64,000 nucleotides of DNA from Marisalimonas sp016777705 (GCF_047717795.1 NZ_CP159808.1:1240001-1304000), one strand, 5' to 3'; shown: positions 9,123 to 18,029, numbered from the stretch's first letter. A program made the numbers and translations. The notes: generated from the sequence alone by a model not told the origin.

Positions 9123-10045
9123 TCTATTGATAAATCATCTTTATTTCTTTTTGACTTTGGATCTTGAATTACAGGTTCCCTTTGACCTCTTAAAATAGAA
9201 TTTCCTTCATAGAATGTTCTTTGATCAATAGGTGGTGGGTTTAACCAGTCTGATTCTTTCATCTGTCCACTTTGTCCATAAGCATCTAGAGCGTTTTGGT
9301 AACAAACTAGTTTAATCACATCATCACTAATACCTTGAAGAGAGGCTAACCTAGCTGTTTTAGAAACTGCCAACGGTTCTGAAATACCCCAATCACAAGC
9401 AGAGTCTATGATGATCTTATTACCTCCATATTGATGTAATAATTCAACCATTCTTGCTGTTCCCATTTTAGTACTAGGATAAATTGAAAAAGCTGCCCAA
9501 TACCCTCTATCTAAGACCTCTTTAACAGTTTCTTCATTATTATGATCTATTATTACTTTTGATGGATCAATACCATGTTCTTTGCATACATCCATTGATC
9601 TATATGTCCCACTTTTTTTATCTCTGTGAGGTGTGTGGACCATAACTGGTAAATCAAGTTTAATAGCTAATTCAATTTGCAACCTAAAATATTTATCTTC
9701 CAATTCTGTTTGATCATCATACCCAATTTCACCAATAGCAACTACACCATCTTTAAGAGCAAATCTAGGTAGTATTTCCATAACGTTTTCAGCTAGTTCT
9801 TCGTTGTTTGCTTCTTTAGAATTTAATCCTATAGTGCAATAATGCCTAATCCCAAATTGACCTGCTCTAAATCTTTCAAAGCCAATTATTGCAGATAAAT
9901 AATCAATATAACTTCCTACATTTGTCCTTGGTTGACCAATCCAGAAAGCTGGTTCTATAACTGCCACAACTCCAGATGCAGCCATTGCCTCATAGTCATC
10001 TGTGGTTCTAGAAATCATGTGAGCATGAGTATCAATAAACATCAT
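9119..10045 (-). CDS. eboB: EboB: TatD-like metal-dependent hydrolase
   Basis: 308-residue TIM-barrel hydrolase of the TatD branch. Metal ligands are all present: H7 and H9 (THAH), E106 (AIGEIG), H137 (MVHTPH), H168 (IDHNNE) and an Asp at 214/218 (IIDSACDWG). Unlike ordinary TatD nucleases it has a C-terminal extension (NPPPIDQRTFYEGNS) and lies immediately after eboA, which places it in the EboB subfamily. Its start overlaps the eboA stop by 14 bases, implying translational coupling. The substrate in the ebo pathway is not known; hydrolysis of an intermediate is an inference from the fold. Confidence 0.88.
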   Translation of the reverse strand: MMFIDTHAHMISRTTDDYEAMAASGVVAVIEPAFWIGQPRTNVGSYIDYLSAIIGFERFRAGQFGIRHYCTIGLNSKEANNEELAENVMEILPRFALKDGVVAIGEIGYDDQTELEDKYFRLQIELAIKLDLPVMVHTPHRDKKSGTYRSMDVCKEHGIDPSKVIIDHNNEETVKEVLDRGYWAAFSIYPSTKMGTARMVELLHQYGGNKIIIDSACDWGISEPLAVSKTARLASLQGISDDVIKLVCYQNALDAYGQSGQMKESDWLNPPPIDQRTFYEGNSILRGQREPVIQDPKSKRNKDDLSID

Positions 10046-10970
10046 TTATCTTCTCCTCTTTATTCAATTTTTGAGTATATGCTAACGAATTTTGAATTAA
10101 GTCTTTTTGAATAAAATTCCAATTTATTGAACCTTCTTTAATATCTTTTTCAAAATTCTGAAGATATTGTCCTAATTCATGCTTTATATCTTTATTCTTT
10201 GATTGAGACAAAGATAACGCTACTGCTTTTTTTTCAATTTCTAAACCATTGATTAAAACGTATTTTAAATCAGAAATAAAAGATGTATCAGCAATTGGCC
10301 CTACACACCTCCACAATTCAGGTGAAACAAATCTTTTTGCAGCCCATCTTTCATTTGCATAATCTTTTAAAATTCTTGCTAACTCAACGTTTATTCTATT
10401 ATCCAAACCTAAAATTGGATTTAACATTACACCAATAAACAAGGACTTTAGAACTAGATTATTCCAAGCGTTAGAATTAAATTGTTCAAAAGGATAAGGA
10501 TTATGGTGAGCAATAGACTCAAATTCTGATTTAACATTTGTTCTTAGAGCATTTGTAACAATATTTGTTAATTCATTTGAGGAAGGAAACAAAGGTAATC
10601 CAGAAAAAAGAGCTATCGCTTCATGTCCATCAGCGAATTTATATAATTGTTCAAATTTTTTCTTAAATGCCTCTTCATTACCTTCAGAATATTTTAATAA
10701 AAAATATACTCTTATAGCTGTATCAATAGTCCACCTAGATGGATTAAACCCTTTTCTTAAATGATTTGCAGCAGTTAGGTCATCTTTAGTTAAGTACAAA
10801 TCATTTTTGCCAACTTTTCTTGAAACAAGTCCAAATGAAATATCAAATTCAAAGCTATTACTTTTTTTCCCTTCTATAAGTTTATTTTGTTCTTGATACC
10901 ATTCAAAACAATTTTTATCTTCAATTTGTTTCTCGATTAAGTTTTTTAAAAACACTAAATATTTTTTCAT
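10032..10970 (-). CDS. eboA: EboA family protein
   Basis: 312-residue, largely helical protein recognised by the EboA-specific stretches ALFSGLPLFP, NPYPFEQF with AWNNLVLKSLF, and ANERWAAKRFVSPELWRCVGP. It has no known catalytic motif and no biochemical function that I can name; it is the hallmark gene of ebo clusters in cyanobacteria, other bacteria and eustigmatophyte algal plastids. No signal peptide or membrane segment is visible, so it is probably cytosolic. It sits between fni (26-base gap) and eboB (overlap), so all three are most likely one operon read leftwards. Confidence 0.9.
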   Translation of the reverse strand: MKKYLVFLKNLIEKQIEDKNCFEWYQEQNKLIEGKKSNSFEFDISFGLVSRKVGKNDLYLTKDDLTAANHLRKGFNPSRWTIDTAIRVYFLLKYSEGNEEAFKKKFEQLYKFADGHEAIALFSGLPLFPSSNELTNIVTNALRTNVKSEFESIAHHNPYPFEQFNSNAWNNLVLKSLFIGVMLNPILGLDNRINVELARILKDYANERWAAKRFVSPELWRCVGPIADTSFISDLKYVLINGLEIEKKAVALSLSQSKNKDIKHELGQYLQNFEKDIKEGSINWNFIQKDLIQNSLAYTQKLNKEEKINDVY

Positions 10971-10996
10971 AATAATAATAAATCAAATAAAACTAT

Positions 10997-12025
10997 TTAA
11001 TTTTCTCCAAAAATTGACTTTTCTCTAAATTCATAAATGCTCTTAGAGCCAGTAATAAATAATGATATTTTAATCTGTGTTTTTAAATTATTGAGCAGAT
11101 TATCCAGGTTTTTTTTATTAATTTTGTGATTTTTATCTTCTAATGATTTTAATAAAACACCTGCCATTGAAACTAAATCTGACCCTAACCAGATTGCTTT
11201 TGCAACATCCAATCCATTTTTAATACCTCCAGAACCAATAATAATATTATCTTTAGATATAGACGAGGCATCAATAATTAATTTTTTTAGTGGGATTCCA
11301 ATGTTATGAAAAGGTTGATAAATAGATTGTTCATCAGACGGTCTTCTACTTGTTTCAATTTTTGTCCAATTTGTTCCGCCCATACCCGCAACATCAAATA
11401 TTCTAACTCCTACGTTAAATAAACTTTTAATAACTTCTTTGGATAAACCTCGACCCACCTCTTTAACTATTATAGGACATGGTAGGGTTTTAACTGCCTC
11501 TGAAATACCATTCAATACCCCTCGCCAATCGTGGTCCCCTTCAGGCTGAACGATTTCTTGCAATGGGTTTAAATGCACAGCTATTGCGTCCGCCTCAATA
11601 TCATTTATTGCCCTTTTAATTAAATCTATCCCTGATGGTGAAGCTAGTTGAACTCCTCCAACATTTCCAATAAGAGGTATGTTTTTTGCAATTTTTCTTA
11701 AAAATTTTTGTGAACTTTTTGTTTCTAATGATGCTCTTTGTGAACCTATTCCCATTGCTATGTTATGCTCTTCTGCTAATTCCACTAGGACTTTATTTAT
11801 ATTATTTGACCTTTCTGTACCTCCAGTCATACCAGAAATCATAACTGGGAAAGATATTCTTTTATTTAAAAAATTTACTGATAAATCAATTGTATCAAAG
11901 TCAATCTCAGGAAGAGCGCAATAAGGAAGAACAACTGAATCGAGTGAGTTATATTCAATTTCATTTTCAAATTGATATTTAGCTATATTTAAATGTTGAA
12001 TTTTTCTATCTTTTATTGAATACAT
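10997..12025 (-). CDS. fni: Type 2 isopentenyl-diphosphate delta-isomerase (FMN/NADPH)
   Basis: Interconverts isopentenyl and dimethylallyl diphosphate using reduced FMN. At 342 residues it has the family's usual length. Signatures seen are MISGMTGG (63-69), GIGSQRASL (92-100), the substrate-binding HLNPLQEIVQPEGD (151-164, with H151, N153, Q156, Q160 and E162), and VKEVGRGLS. It is the second gene of a leftward run, wHTH-fni-eboA-eboB. Prenyl donor supply next to eboA and near the prenyltransferase eboC suggests that it feeds this pathway rather than only general isoprenoid synthesis; that link is inferred. Confidence 0.95.
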   Translation of the reverse strand: MYSIKDRKIQHLNIAKYQFENEIEYNSLDSVVLPYCALPEIDFDTIDLSVNFLNKRISFPVMISGMTGGTERSNNINKVLVELAEEHNIAMGIGSQRASLETKSSQKFLRKIAKNIPLIGNVGGVQLASPSGIDLIKRAINDIEADAIAVHLNPLQEIVQPEGDHDWRGVLNGISEAVKTLPCPIIVKEVGRGLSKEVIKSLFNVGVRIFDVAGMGGTNWTKIETSRRPSDEQSIYQPFHNIGIPLKKLIIDASSISKDNIIIGSGGIKNGLDVAKAIWLGSDLVSMAGVLLKSLEDKNHKINKKNLDNLLNNLKTQIKISLFITGSKSIYEFREKSIFGEN

Positions 12026-12056
12026 TTTTTAAGAATCACATAGTTAAAAGTTTTAT

Positions 12057-12449
12057 TTATTTAAAAATATGGTGTTGTTTTCCAACCCAATCTTCAATAA
12101 ATTTAAAATTTTCTGAGCTTAATTTGTATAACTGTATACGTCTGTCTTCAGGACACTCGTTTTTATCATAATAGTTTTGTTTAACACCATCGTCTAAAAT
12201 AGATTTAATTGTTGATCTACTTGCTACATTATTAGGAATTTTATTACATAATTTTTCAAATGAAAAAAAGTCTGTATATCTTGAAGCAACAAGAACAGTG
12301 ACCATTAAATGTGACCTAGATCTTACAAAAAATTTATTAAAACCTGTGTCTGATGACATGGAAATCATGCAATCATAAAACACACTTAATTTTTCTCGTA
12401 CATCTTGATTAAAGTTATTATTAATATAGTTTGTATTATTATCATCCAC
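12057..12449 (-). CDS. MarR-like winged-helix transcriptional regulator
   Basis: A roughly 130-residue small winged-helix protein. The central helix-turn-helix region contains SRSTIKSILDDGVKQNYY, and the wing shows PEDRRIQLYKLS, the D-x-R...Y-x-L pattern of MarR-type wings. I place the start at the GTG at 12449, because GGGAGGG lies seven bases upstream, the strongest ribosome-binding site in the neighbourhood. A longer frame from TTG at 12506 exists but lacks one. It heads the fni-eboA-eboB operon and faces the rightward PQQ dehydrogenase gene across about 200 bases, the classic position for a local regulator of both transcripts. Confidence 0.7.
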   Translation of the reverse strand: MDDNNTNYINNNFNQDVREKLSVFYDCMISMSSDTGFNKFFVRSRSHLMVTVLVASRYTDFFSFEKLCNKIPNNVASRSTIKSILDDGVKQNYYDKNECPEDRRIQLYKLSSENFKFIEDWVGKQHHIFK

Positions 12450-12551
12450 AGTAATCCCTCCCGCGAAAGATTTAATCCTTCTAATATAAGTTTCGATACA
12501 ATCCAAAACTTTATTAATAATATGTTAGTATGTTAATGAAATAAAATAAAA

Positions 12552-12591
12552 CATTAATATTTACTATTAATTTATAATTGTAATATTAATG
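12552..12591. promoter_or_regulatory. Inverted repeat, candidate operator between the wHTH regulator and PQQ dehydrogenase
   Basis: Two 10-base arms, CATTAATATT (12552-12561) and AATATTAATG (12582-12591), are perfect inverted repeats with centres 30 bases apart, close to three helical turns. They lie in the divergent control region between the winged-helix regulator and the rightward redox/ebo operon. The placement suits dimer or tetramer binding by the regulator. The arms are pure AT-rich words in an AT-rich genome, so chance occurrence is quite possible. Confidence 0.3.
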
Positions 12592-12662
12592 ATTAAATTA
12601 TGTTGTTTTAAAATAAAAAAAAATTAAACAAAGTATATTTTTTAACTATAGGGGGTAATATT

Positions 12663-13961
12663 ATGAAAAATTTAAAAGTTTTTCTAGGATGTATATCTGC
12701 TTTTTTTATGACTTTAGCTTTTCAAGCTAACGCTGTTAATTTAAAGCTAGTGCCATACGTTACTGGGATAAACTCTCCTTTGGCTATGGTTCAGCCTAAA
12801 GGCGACGACAGAAAGTTTGTTATCGAGCAATTTGGTAAAATAAAAATAATAGATAAAGACGGAAATCTTTTACCAACACCATTTCTAGATATTAGAAATA
12901 AAATAATAAAGCAACATCATGATTTTGATGAAAGAGGTCTTCTTGGACTAGCTTTTCACCCTGATTTTAAATCAAATGGTAAGTTTTATATAGCTTATTC
13001 AGGAGCTCTTGATTTCCAAGGTGATTTGGGACAAATGCTATGGTATAGCCATTCTAATACAGTAGAAGAATATACAGTATCATCTGAAGATCCTAACGTG
13101 GCCAACCATTCTTCAGCTAGACTTATAACAAGTATAGCTTGGCCTCAATTTAATCATAATGGTCATTGGATTGGATTTGGTCCAAATGATGGTTATTTAT
13201 ACATATCAACTGGAGACGGTGGATATGCTAATGATTGGGGAATTGGACATAATGTCACTGAAGGAAATGGACAAGATGTGTCAACACTTCTTGGGAAAAT
13301 ACTTCGTATAGATATAAATAATTCTTGCAATGATAAGAACTATTGTATTCCTAAAGACAACCCGTATGCAAATAATAGCGATGCTCGTGGTGAAATTTAT
13401 GCAATAGGACTGCGAAATCCTTGGAGATGTTCATTTGATCAAAAAGATGGAAGATTATTTTGTGGTGACGTACAACAAAATAGTTTTGAAGAAATTTCTA
13501 TGATCAAAAAAGGTGGTAATTACGGGTGGCGCTCAATGGAAGCTACTAAATGCTTTGATTACCAAAAACCTGACAATCATCCATCAACTTGTAGTAAAGC
13601 AGGCATGACTGTTCCAATTATGGAATATAAGAACTGCAGTGCACAACCGAAAGGTTGTAAAGGTATATCTGTTACAGGTGGTTATGTGTATAGGGGTAGT
13701 AACAAATCTATGAACGGAAAGTACATTTTTGGAGACTGGAGTAAAGGTTTCGGAGCAATGGACGGTCAAATTTTTGTTGGAACTGAAAAGTCTGGAAAAT
13801 GGAGTATGGAAGACGCATCTATTACAAATATGAAAGGTAATTTACCTTATATATTAGCATTTGCTCAAGACGCTGCAGGTGATGTATATGCATTAACTTC
13901 AATTACTACTGGACCTAATGGAACACAAGACACAATCTATAAGGTTGTTCCTTCAAACTAA
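12663..13961 (+). CDS. PQQ-dependent sugar dehydrogenase (GSDH family), exported, copy 1
   Basis: 432 residues with a signal peptide that looks cleavable after QANA (residue 24), so it is periplasmic. The rest is a six-bladed propeller of the soluble glucose/sorbosone dehydrogenase family: GLLGLAFHPDF, FNHNGHWIGFGPNDGYLYISTGDGG, LGKILRIDI, GLRNPWRCSFD and GGYVYRG are the diagnostic blades and PQQ/Ca surroundings. Such enzymes oxidise aldoses or alcohols and pass electrons to an acceptor. A strong GGGGGT precedes the ATG. The cytochrome c gene 65 bases downstream is a plausible electron acceptor. The substrate is unknown; no PQQ biosynthesis gene is in the window. Confidence 0.9.
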   Translation: MKNLKVFLGCISAFFMTLAFQANAVNLKLVPYVTGINSPLAMVQPKGDDRKFVIEQFGKIKIIDKDGNLLPTPFLDIRNKIIKQHHDFDERGLLGLAFHPDFKSNGKFYIAYSGALDFQGDLGQMLWYSHSNTVEEYTVSSEDPNVANHSSARLITSIAWPQFNHNGHWIGFGPNDGYLYISTGDGGYANDWGIGHNVTEGNGQDVSTLLGKILRIDINNSCNDKNYCIPKDNPYANNSDARGEIYAIGLRNPWRCSFDQKDGRLFCGDVQQNSFEEISMIKKGGNYGWRSMEATKCFDYQKPDNHPSTCSKAGMTVPIMEYKNCSAQPKGCKGISVTGGYVYRGSNKSMNGKYIFGDWSKGFGAMDGQIFVGTEKSGKWSMEDASITNMKGNLPYILAFAQDAAGDVYALTSITTGPNGTQDTIYKVVPSN

Positions 13962-13972
13962 ATTAAAATTAT

Positions 13973-14001
13973 ATTTCAAGCCAACATGATTGGCTTGAAA
14001 T
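13973..14001 (+). terminator. 12-bp stem-loop between PQQ dehydrogenase and cytochrome c
   Basis: ATTTCAAGCCAA and TTGGCTTGAAAT form a perfect 12-bp stem around the loop CATGA. There is no strong run of T after it (TCTAATTAA follows), so it is more likely a partial terminator or an mRNA-stabilising hairpin that sets the ratio of the dehydrogenase to downstream genes than a full stop to transcription. Confidence 0.5.
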
Positions 14002-14026
14002 TCTAATTAAGCGGATGTTCTAAATA

Positions 14027-14371
14027 ATGAAAAGATTTTTTTTATTTATACTTGTATTAACGTCAATTTCGGTTTTAAATATCAAAGTAAATTCAAAAGA
14101 AAAAGTAAAATTTACAAGTGAAATAATGAAAAATGCTGATTTATTTAATCAAGGAAAAGAAATTTGGTTTGATCAGTGCACACATTGTCATGGTTATAAA
14201 GCATATCCAGGAAAAGCACCTAAATTAAAACCTAAACGTTATAAGCCTCAGTTTGTTTATAAGAGAATTGCTAAAGGCTTTAGAAAAATGCCAGCTTGGG
14301 AAGAAATATATTCTCAAGATGAAATGCAATCATTAGTAGTTTATGTAATGAACAAGAAGTTCTCTCCATAA
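14027..14371 (+). CDS. Small exported class I cytochrome c
   Basis: 114 residues: an N-terminal hydrophobic signal segment (about 1-22), then a short cytochrome c domain. The haem-binding CTHCH is at C51, C54 and H55; the likely axial methionine is M88 in GFRKMPAW, and the closing helix is MQSLVVYVMNKK. It resembles small c5/c555-type electron carriers. Placed right after the PQQ dehydrogenase, it probably takes electrons from it in the periplasm. No maturation gene is nearby. Confidence 0.9.
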   Translation: MKRFFLFILVLTSISVLNIKVNSKEKVKFTSEIMKNADLFNQGKEIWFDQCTHCHGYKAYPGKAPKLKPKRYKPQFVYKRIAKGFRKMPAWEEIYSQDEMQSLVVYVMNKKFSP

Positions 14372-14410
14372 TAAAAGATTTATTAATTAGATATATTAAA
14401 GGATTTACTG

Positions 14411-14761
14411 ATGAAATATATTAATCTACTGCTTTCAATCATGATGTTCTTATTTGTTTTTGTTCAGTTTAATGACCCAGATTTTTATTATTGGGCGACT
14501 ATCTATTCTATACCTGCACTTTCTTCTGGGGTAATTTTTTTAAACCCTAAAATAATACATAAACTACCATTACAACTCTTATTTATTATTCTTTTTATAG
14601 GTACTATTTTCTTAACTGGTTTTTACTGGCCTAAAGAGAGTTTATGGTGGAAAGTAGAAGTATGGTGGAATACAGAAACTGCTAGAGAAGGTATGGGAAT
14701 GATGATTTCTAGCTTGGTTATGATGTTTTCAGCAATTACTTTCAAACTAAAAAACAACTGA
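14411..14761 (+). CDS. TMEM220-family membrane protein
   Basis: 116 residues with about four transmembrane segments. The first helix and following FVQFNDPDFYYWATIYSIPAL match the conserved N-D-P-D-x3-W block of the TMEM220 family, found in animals and scattered bacteria without a known function. The last loop carries WWNTETAREGMGMMISS. It sits 39 bases after the cytochrome gene and four bases before eboD, so it is embedded in the operon and may serve the same pathway as a membrane component. Confidence 0.75.
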   Translation: MKYINLLLSIMMFLFVFVQFNDPDFYYWATIYSIPALSSGVIFLNPKIIHKLPLQLLFIILFIGTIFLTGFYWPKESLWWKVEVWWNTETAREGMGMMISSLVMMFSAITFKLKNN

Positions 14762-14765
14762 TACA

Positions 14766-15953
14766 ATGATCACTCAAACCAACATAATAAATAACGAAAT
14801 ACACTGGCAAAAATTTGAGGTTCCTTATGAATTTCCAGTGTGTTTTACAGAAAATGTGTTTAATAAAAACAATAAAATACTTTTAGACGTCATTCTTAGG
14901 AAAGAAAAAGACAAAAGACATAATGTCATATTTTTTATTGATGAAGGCATAACAAAACATTACGAAGGCTTAATTACAGAACTAAAACAATATATAAATG
15001 AATATCACAAATATTTACATCTAGTAACAAACCCTATTCTGGTGCCAGGAGGTGAAAAAATTAAATCTGATTTATATTTTGTTGAGCAAATACAAGAAAG
15101 TATAAATAAATTTAATATTGACAGGCATTCCTACGTAGTTGCAATTGGAGGAGGTGCTGTTCTTGATGCAATTGGTTTAGTTGCAGCCACATCTCATAGG
15201 GGTATAAGGCACATTAGAATGCCTACTACAGTTTTATCACAAAATGACTCAGGTGTAGGGGTTAAAAACGGAGTTAATTTATTTGGTTCTAAAAATTATA
15301 TTGGAACTTTTGCGCCTCCTTTTGCTGTAATAAATGACATAAACTTTATTTCAAAGTTAAGTGAACGAGATAAAATAGCTGGAATGGCCGAAGCAGTAAA
15401 AGTAGCATTAATTAGGGATAAAACTTTTTTTAATTGGTTAGAATTAAATTCAGAAAAACTCGCTTTATTTGAAAAAAATGAAATGAGTCAAATGATAAGA
15501 AGATGTGCAGAATTACATATGCATCAAATTAGTAATGGAGGGGATCCTTTTGAAATGGGAAGTGCTAGACCTCTTGATTTTGGGCATTGGTCAGCGCATA
15601 AATTAGAAAGTATGACTAATTATAGATTGAGGCATGGAGAAGCCGTTGCAATTGGAATTGCATTAGATGCTAGATATTCAGTTTTGGCAGGTATGTTAGA
15701 TAAAGGGTTAGAGGAGAGAATATGCTGCCTATTAGAGTATTTAGGATTTAAGCTATGGAATGTTGCCATAGAAAAAACAAATAAAGATAAAGGCTTAGAG
15801 CTAATAAAAGGACTTAAAGATTTTCAAGAACATCTAGGAGGAGAATTAACTATTACACTTTTAAAAAATATTGGTGTAGGGTTTGAAGTACATGAGATTA
15901 ATACCTCACTTGTACAAGAATCTATACAATGGTTGAAAGAACGTCAAAGATAG
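14766..15953 (+). CDS. eboD: EboD: 3-dehydroquinate synthase-like sugar-phosphate cyclase
   Basis: 395 residues of the DHQ-synthase superfamily, NAD- and metal-dependent enzymes that cyclise sugar phosphates. The NAD loop GGGAVLDAIG is at 128-137. The active-site block reads TTVLSQNDSGVGVKNGVN (154-171), with lysine K167. The three metal ligands are intact: E209 in AEAVKVAL, H274 in DFGHWSAHK and H290 in RHGEAVAIG. Together with eboE and eboC next door, this places it in the EboD clade rather than the shikimate enzyme AroB. All core residues are present, so it should be catalytic, but the substrate and cyclic product are unknown. Confidence 0.9.
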   Translation: MITQTNIINNEIHWQKFEVPYEFPVCFTENVFNKNNKILLDVILRKEKDKRHNVIFFIDEGITKHYEGLITELKQYINEYHKYLHLVTNPILVPGGEKIKSDLYFVEQIQESINKFNIDRHSYVVAIGGGAVLDAIGLVAATSHRGIRHIRMPTTVLSQNDSGVGVKNGVNLFGSKNYIGTFAPPFAVINDINFISKLSERDKIAGMAEAVKVALIRDKTFFNWLELNSEKLALFEKNEMSQMIRRCAELHMHQISNGGDPFEMGSARPLDFGHWSAHKLESMTNYRLRHGEAVAIGIALDARYSVLAGMLDKGLEERICCLLEYLGFKLWNVAIEKTNKDKGLELIKGLKDFQEHLGGELTITLLKNIGVGFEVHEINTSLVQESIQWLKERQR

Positions 15954-15954
15954 A

Positions 15955-17160
15955 ATGTTATTAAAAAATCAATTAAATAATAGTTACCTTACCTACTGTA
16001 CCAATATTCATGCAGCTGAAGAATGGCCAGATGTAATAACAAAATTAAAATTATTTCTTCCTAAAATTAAACAAGATGTTTCTATTGACAAAAAATTTGG
16101 ATTAGGTCTTCGTTTAGCAGCATCAGCAGCAAAAGATTTAACAAAAGAAGAAAATTTGTATGAATTTCAAAATTTTTTAAAAGAAACAAATTCATATGTT
16201 TTTACAATAAATGGTTTTCCATATGGAAATTTTCATGGCAAACCGGTTAAAGAAGGCGCTTACAAACCTGACTGGTCTGATGATTTAAGACTTAATTATA
16301 CTAATTTATTAGCTGACCATTTATCTAAACTTTTACCTGATGAAATGGAAGGCTCAATTAGCACAGTTCCAGGAACCTACAAACCTTGGTCACAAGGAAA
16401 TGATGGTGATGAAATAATTAAAAAAATTATTATCAATATTCTTAGACATATTGCTCATCTAATTATAATAAAGAGATCTACTGGTAAAAAAATTACATTA
16501 TCTTTAGAACCCGAACCTTATTGTTTTTTAGAAACTATATCTGAAACAATTTCTTTTTTTCAAAACAAACTTTTTTCAAAGGAATCCATAAACTTTTTAT
16601 CAAAATTAATAAATTTAAATGCAATTGATACAGAAAAAGCACTAAGATTTCACCTAGGAATTTGTTATGATGTTTGTCATGCAGCTGTAGAGTTTGAAGA
16701 CCCTAAAAAAAGTATCTTAGACATACAAAATGCTGGTATAAGAATTACAAAATTACAATTAAGTTCTGCTATTAAAATTGCCAATGTAAATAAAGACACT
16801 TACGAAATTTTAAAATCTCTTGATGAACCAGTTTACATGCACCAAGTAGTTGAAAAAAGAGGATCTGTTTTAAAAAGATTTCCAGATCTTTCAGATGCTT
16901 TCAAACAAATTGAAAACTCTTTTGGTTCTGAATGGAGAATACATTTTCATGTACCTATATTCTTAAAAAAGATGGATAATTTTGATACAACTCAGGATTT
17001 TTTGAAAGATATTCTTAGAATCCATAAACAAAATCCAATAAGCCAGCACCTGGAGGTTGAAACTTACACTTGGGACGTTCTACCTAGTCAGTATAAAAAC
17101 ACCCCTGTAAACAAGGCTATTGCAAGGGAGTTAAATTGGGTAATTGGTGAATTAAGCTGA
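15955..17160 (+). CDS. eboE: EboE: metabolite traffic protein, xylose-isomerase-like TIM barrel
   Basis: 401 residues, recognised as EboE by the N-terminal YCTNIHAAEEWPDV, FGLGLRLAASAAKDL and the EPEPYCFLET strand. The fold is a sugar-phosphate isomerase/epimerase-like TIM barrel with probable metal ligands E and H in LEPEPYC, ICYDVCHAA and the C-terminal HFHVPIF and EVETYTW. Its ATG follows the eboD stop by one base and its stop overlaps eboC, so the three are co-translated. The name reflects the proposed role of the ebo genes in moving a metabolite; no reaction has been assigned that I can name with confidence. Confidence 0.88.
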   Translation: MLLKNQLNNSYLTYCTNIHAAEEWPDVITKLKLFLPKIKQDVSIDKKFGLGLRLAASAAKDLTKEENLYEFQNFLKETNSYVFTINGFPYGNFHGKPVKEGAYKPDWSDDLRLNYTNLLADHLSKLLPDEMEGSISTVPGTYKPWSQGNDGDEIIKKIIINILRHIAHLIIIKRSTGKKITLSLEPEPYCFLETISETISFFQNKLFSKESINFLSKLINLNAIDTEKALRFHLGICYDVCHAAVEFEDPKKSILDIQNAGIRITKLQLSSAIKIANVNKDTYEILKSLDEPVYMHQVVEKRGSVLKRFPDLSDAFKQIENSFGSEWRIHFHVPIFLKKMDNFDTTQDFLKDILRIHKQNPISQHLEVETYTWDVLPSQYKNTPVNKAIARELNWVIGELS

Positions 17161-18029
17161 TGAAACTAAAAACTTTATTTGAGTTAGGTAGAATATCTAA
17201 TTTACCTACAGTTTGGAGTAATGTTTTAGCGGGCATAGTTATTGCTGGTGGAACCATAGGGTTACAAAGCACTTCTATATTAATAGCATCTCTTTCCTTA
17301 TTTTATATTGGAGGTATGTTTTTAAACGACGCATTTGATACCAAATTTGATATTGTTCAAAGACCAGAAAGACCTATTCCTTCTAAAAAAATAACGCAAA
17401 AAATGGTCTTTATCATTGGTTTTACACTTTTAATTTTAGGTATTTTTTTACTTTACATTGAAGCATTAAGAACAAATATTTTTAACTTAAATTTAATCCT
17501 ATTTTTAGGAATGATGTTAAGTGCTTTTATTATTATTTATAATAAATATCATAAAAACAATGCCTATAGCCCATTAATAATGGGGCTTTGTAGAATAAGC
17601 ATATATTTTATCGTCTCTGCATTTTTCTTATCATATTTTAATATTCATATTTTTGAGGCATCAATTTTTTTGCTGTCTTACTTAATTGGATTAACTTATT
17701 TGGCTAAACAGGAAGATATTGGATATTTAAAAAACCAATGGCCTTTACTTTTTTTAATTGCCCCAATTATTTATGGCTATACTTTAATTGAAAATTATTT
17801 TTCTTATATCGCGTTTGGAATTTTTGTATTAAATATATTTTTAGCATTAAGCTATACATTTATTGAAAAGAAAAGAAATATAAAAAAGTCTGTTACTTTA
17901 TTAATTTCAGGTATCTGTATTTATGATTTTATTTTAATTGCTCACCACGGAGAAGTAATTTTAGCTATTCTAAGTTTAGTTTTTTTTGTATTAACTTTGT
18001 TTTTTCAAAAATATATTCCTGGAACTTAG
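17160..18029 (+). CDS. eboC: EboC: UbiA-like membrane prenyltransferase
   Basis: 289 residues and about eight to nine membrane helices of the UbiA superfamily. The first prenyl-diphosphate/Mg motif is intact: N56-D57...D60...D64 in NDAFDTKFD, followed by RPERPIPS, as in true UbiA enzymes. The second Asp-rich motif is weaker (LAKQEDIGYLK). Its ATG overlaps the eboE stop (TGATG). It would attach a prenyl chain to an aromatic or cyclic acceptor in the inner membrane, plausibly the EboD-derived product, with fni nearby supplying C5 units; both partners are inferred. It is convergent with eboF with five bases between stops. Confidence 0.88.
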   Translation: MKLKTLFELGRISNLPTVWSNVLAGIVIAGGTIGLQSTSILIASLSLFYIGGMFLNDAFDTKFDIVQRPERPIPSKKITQKMVFIIGFTLLILGIFLLYIEALRTNIFNLNLILFLGMMLSAFIIIYNKYHKNNAYSPLIMGLCRISIYFIVSAFFLSYFNIHIFEASIFLLSYLIGLTYLAKQEDIGYLKNQWPLLFLIAPIIYGYTLIENYFSYIAFGIFVLNIFLALSYTFIEKKRNIKKSVTLLISGICIYDFILIAHHGEVILAILSLVFFVLTLFFQKYIPGT

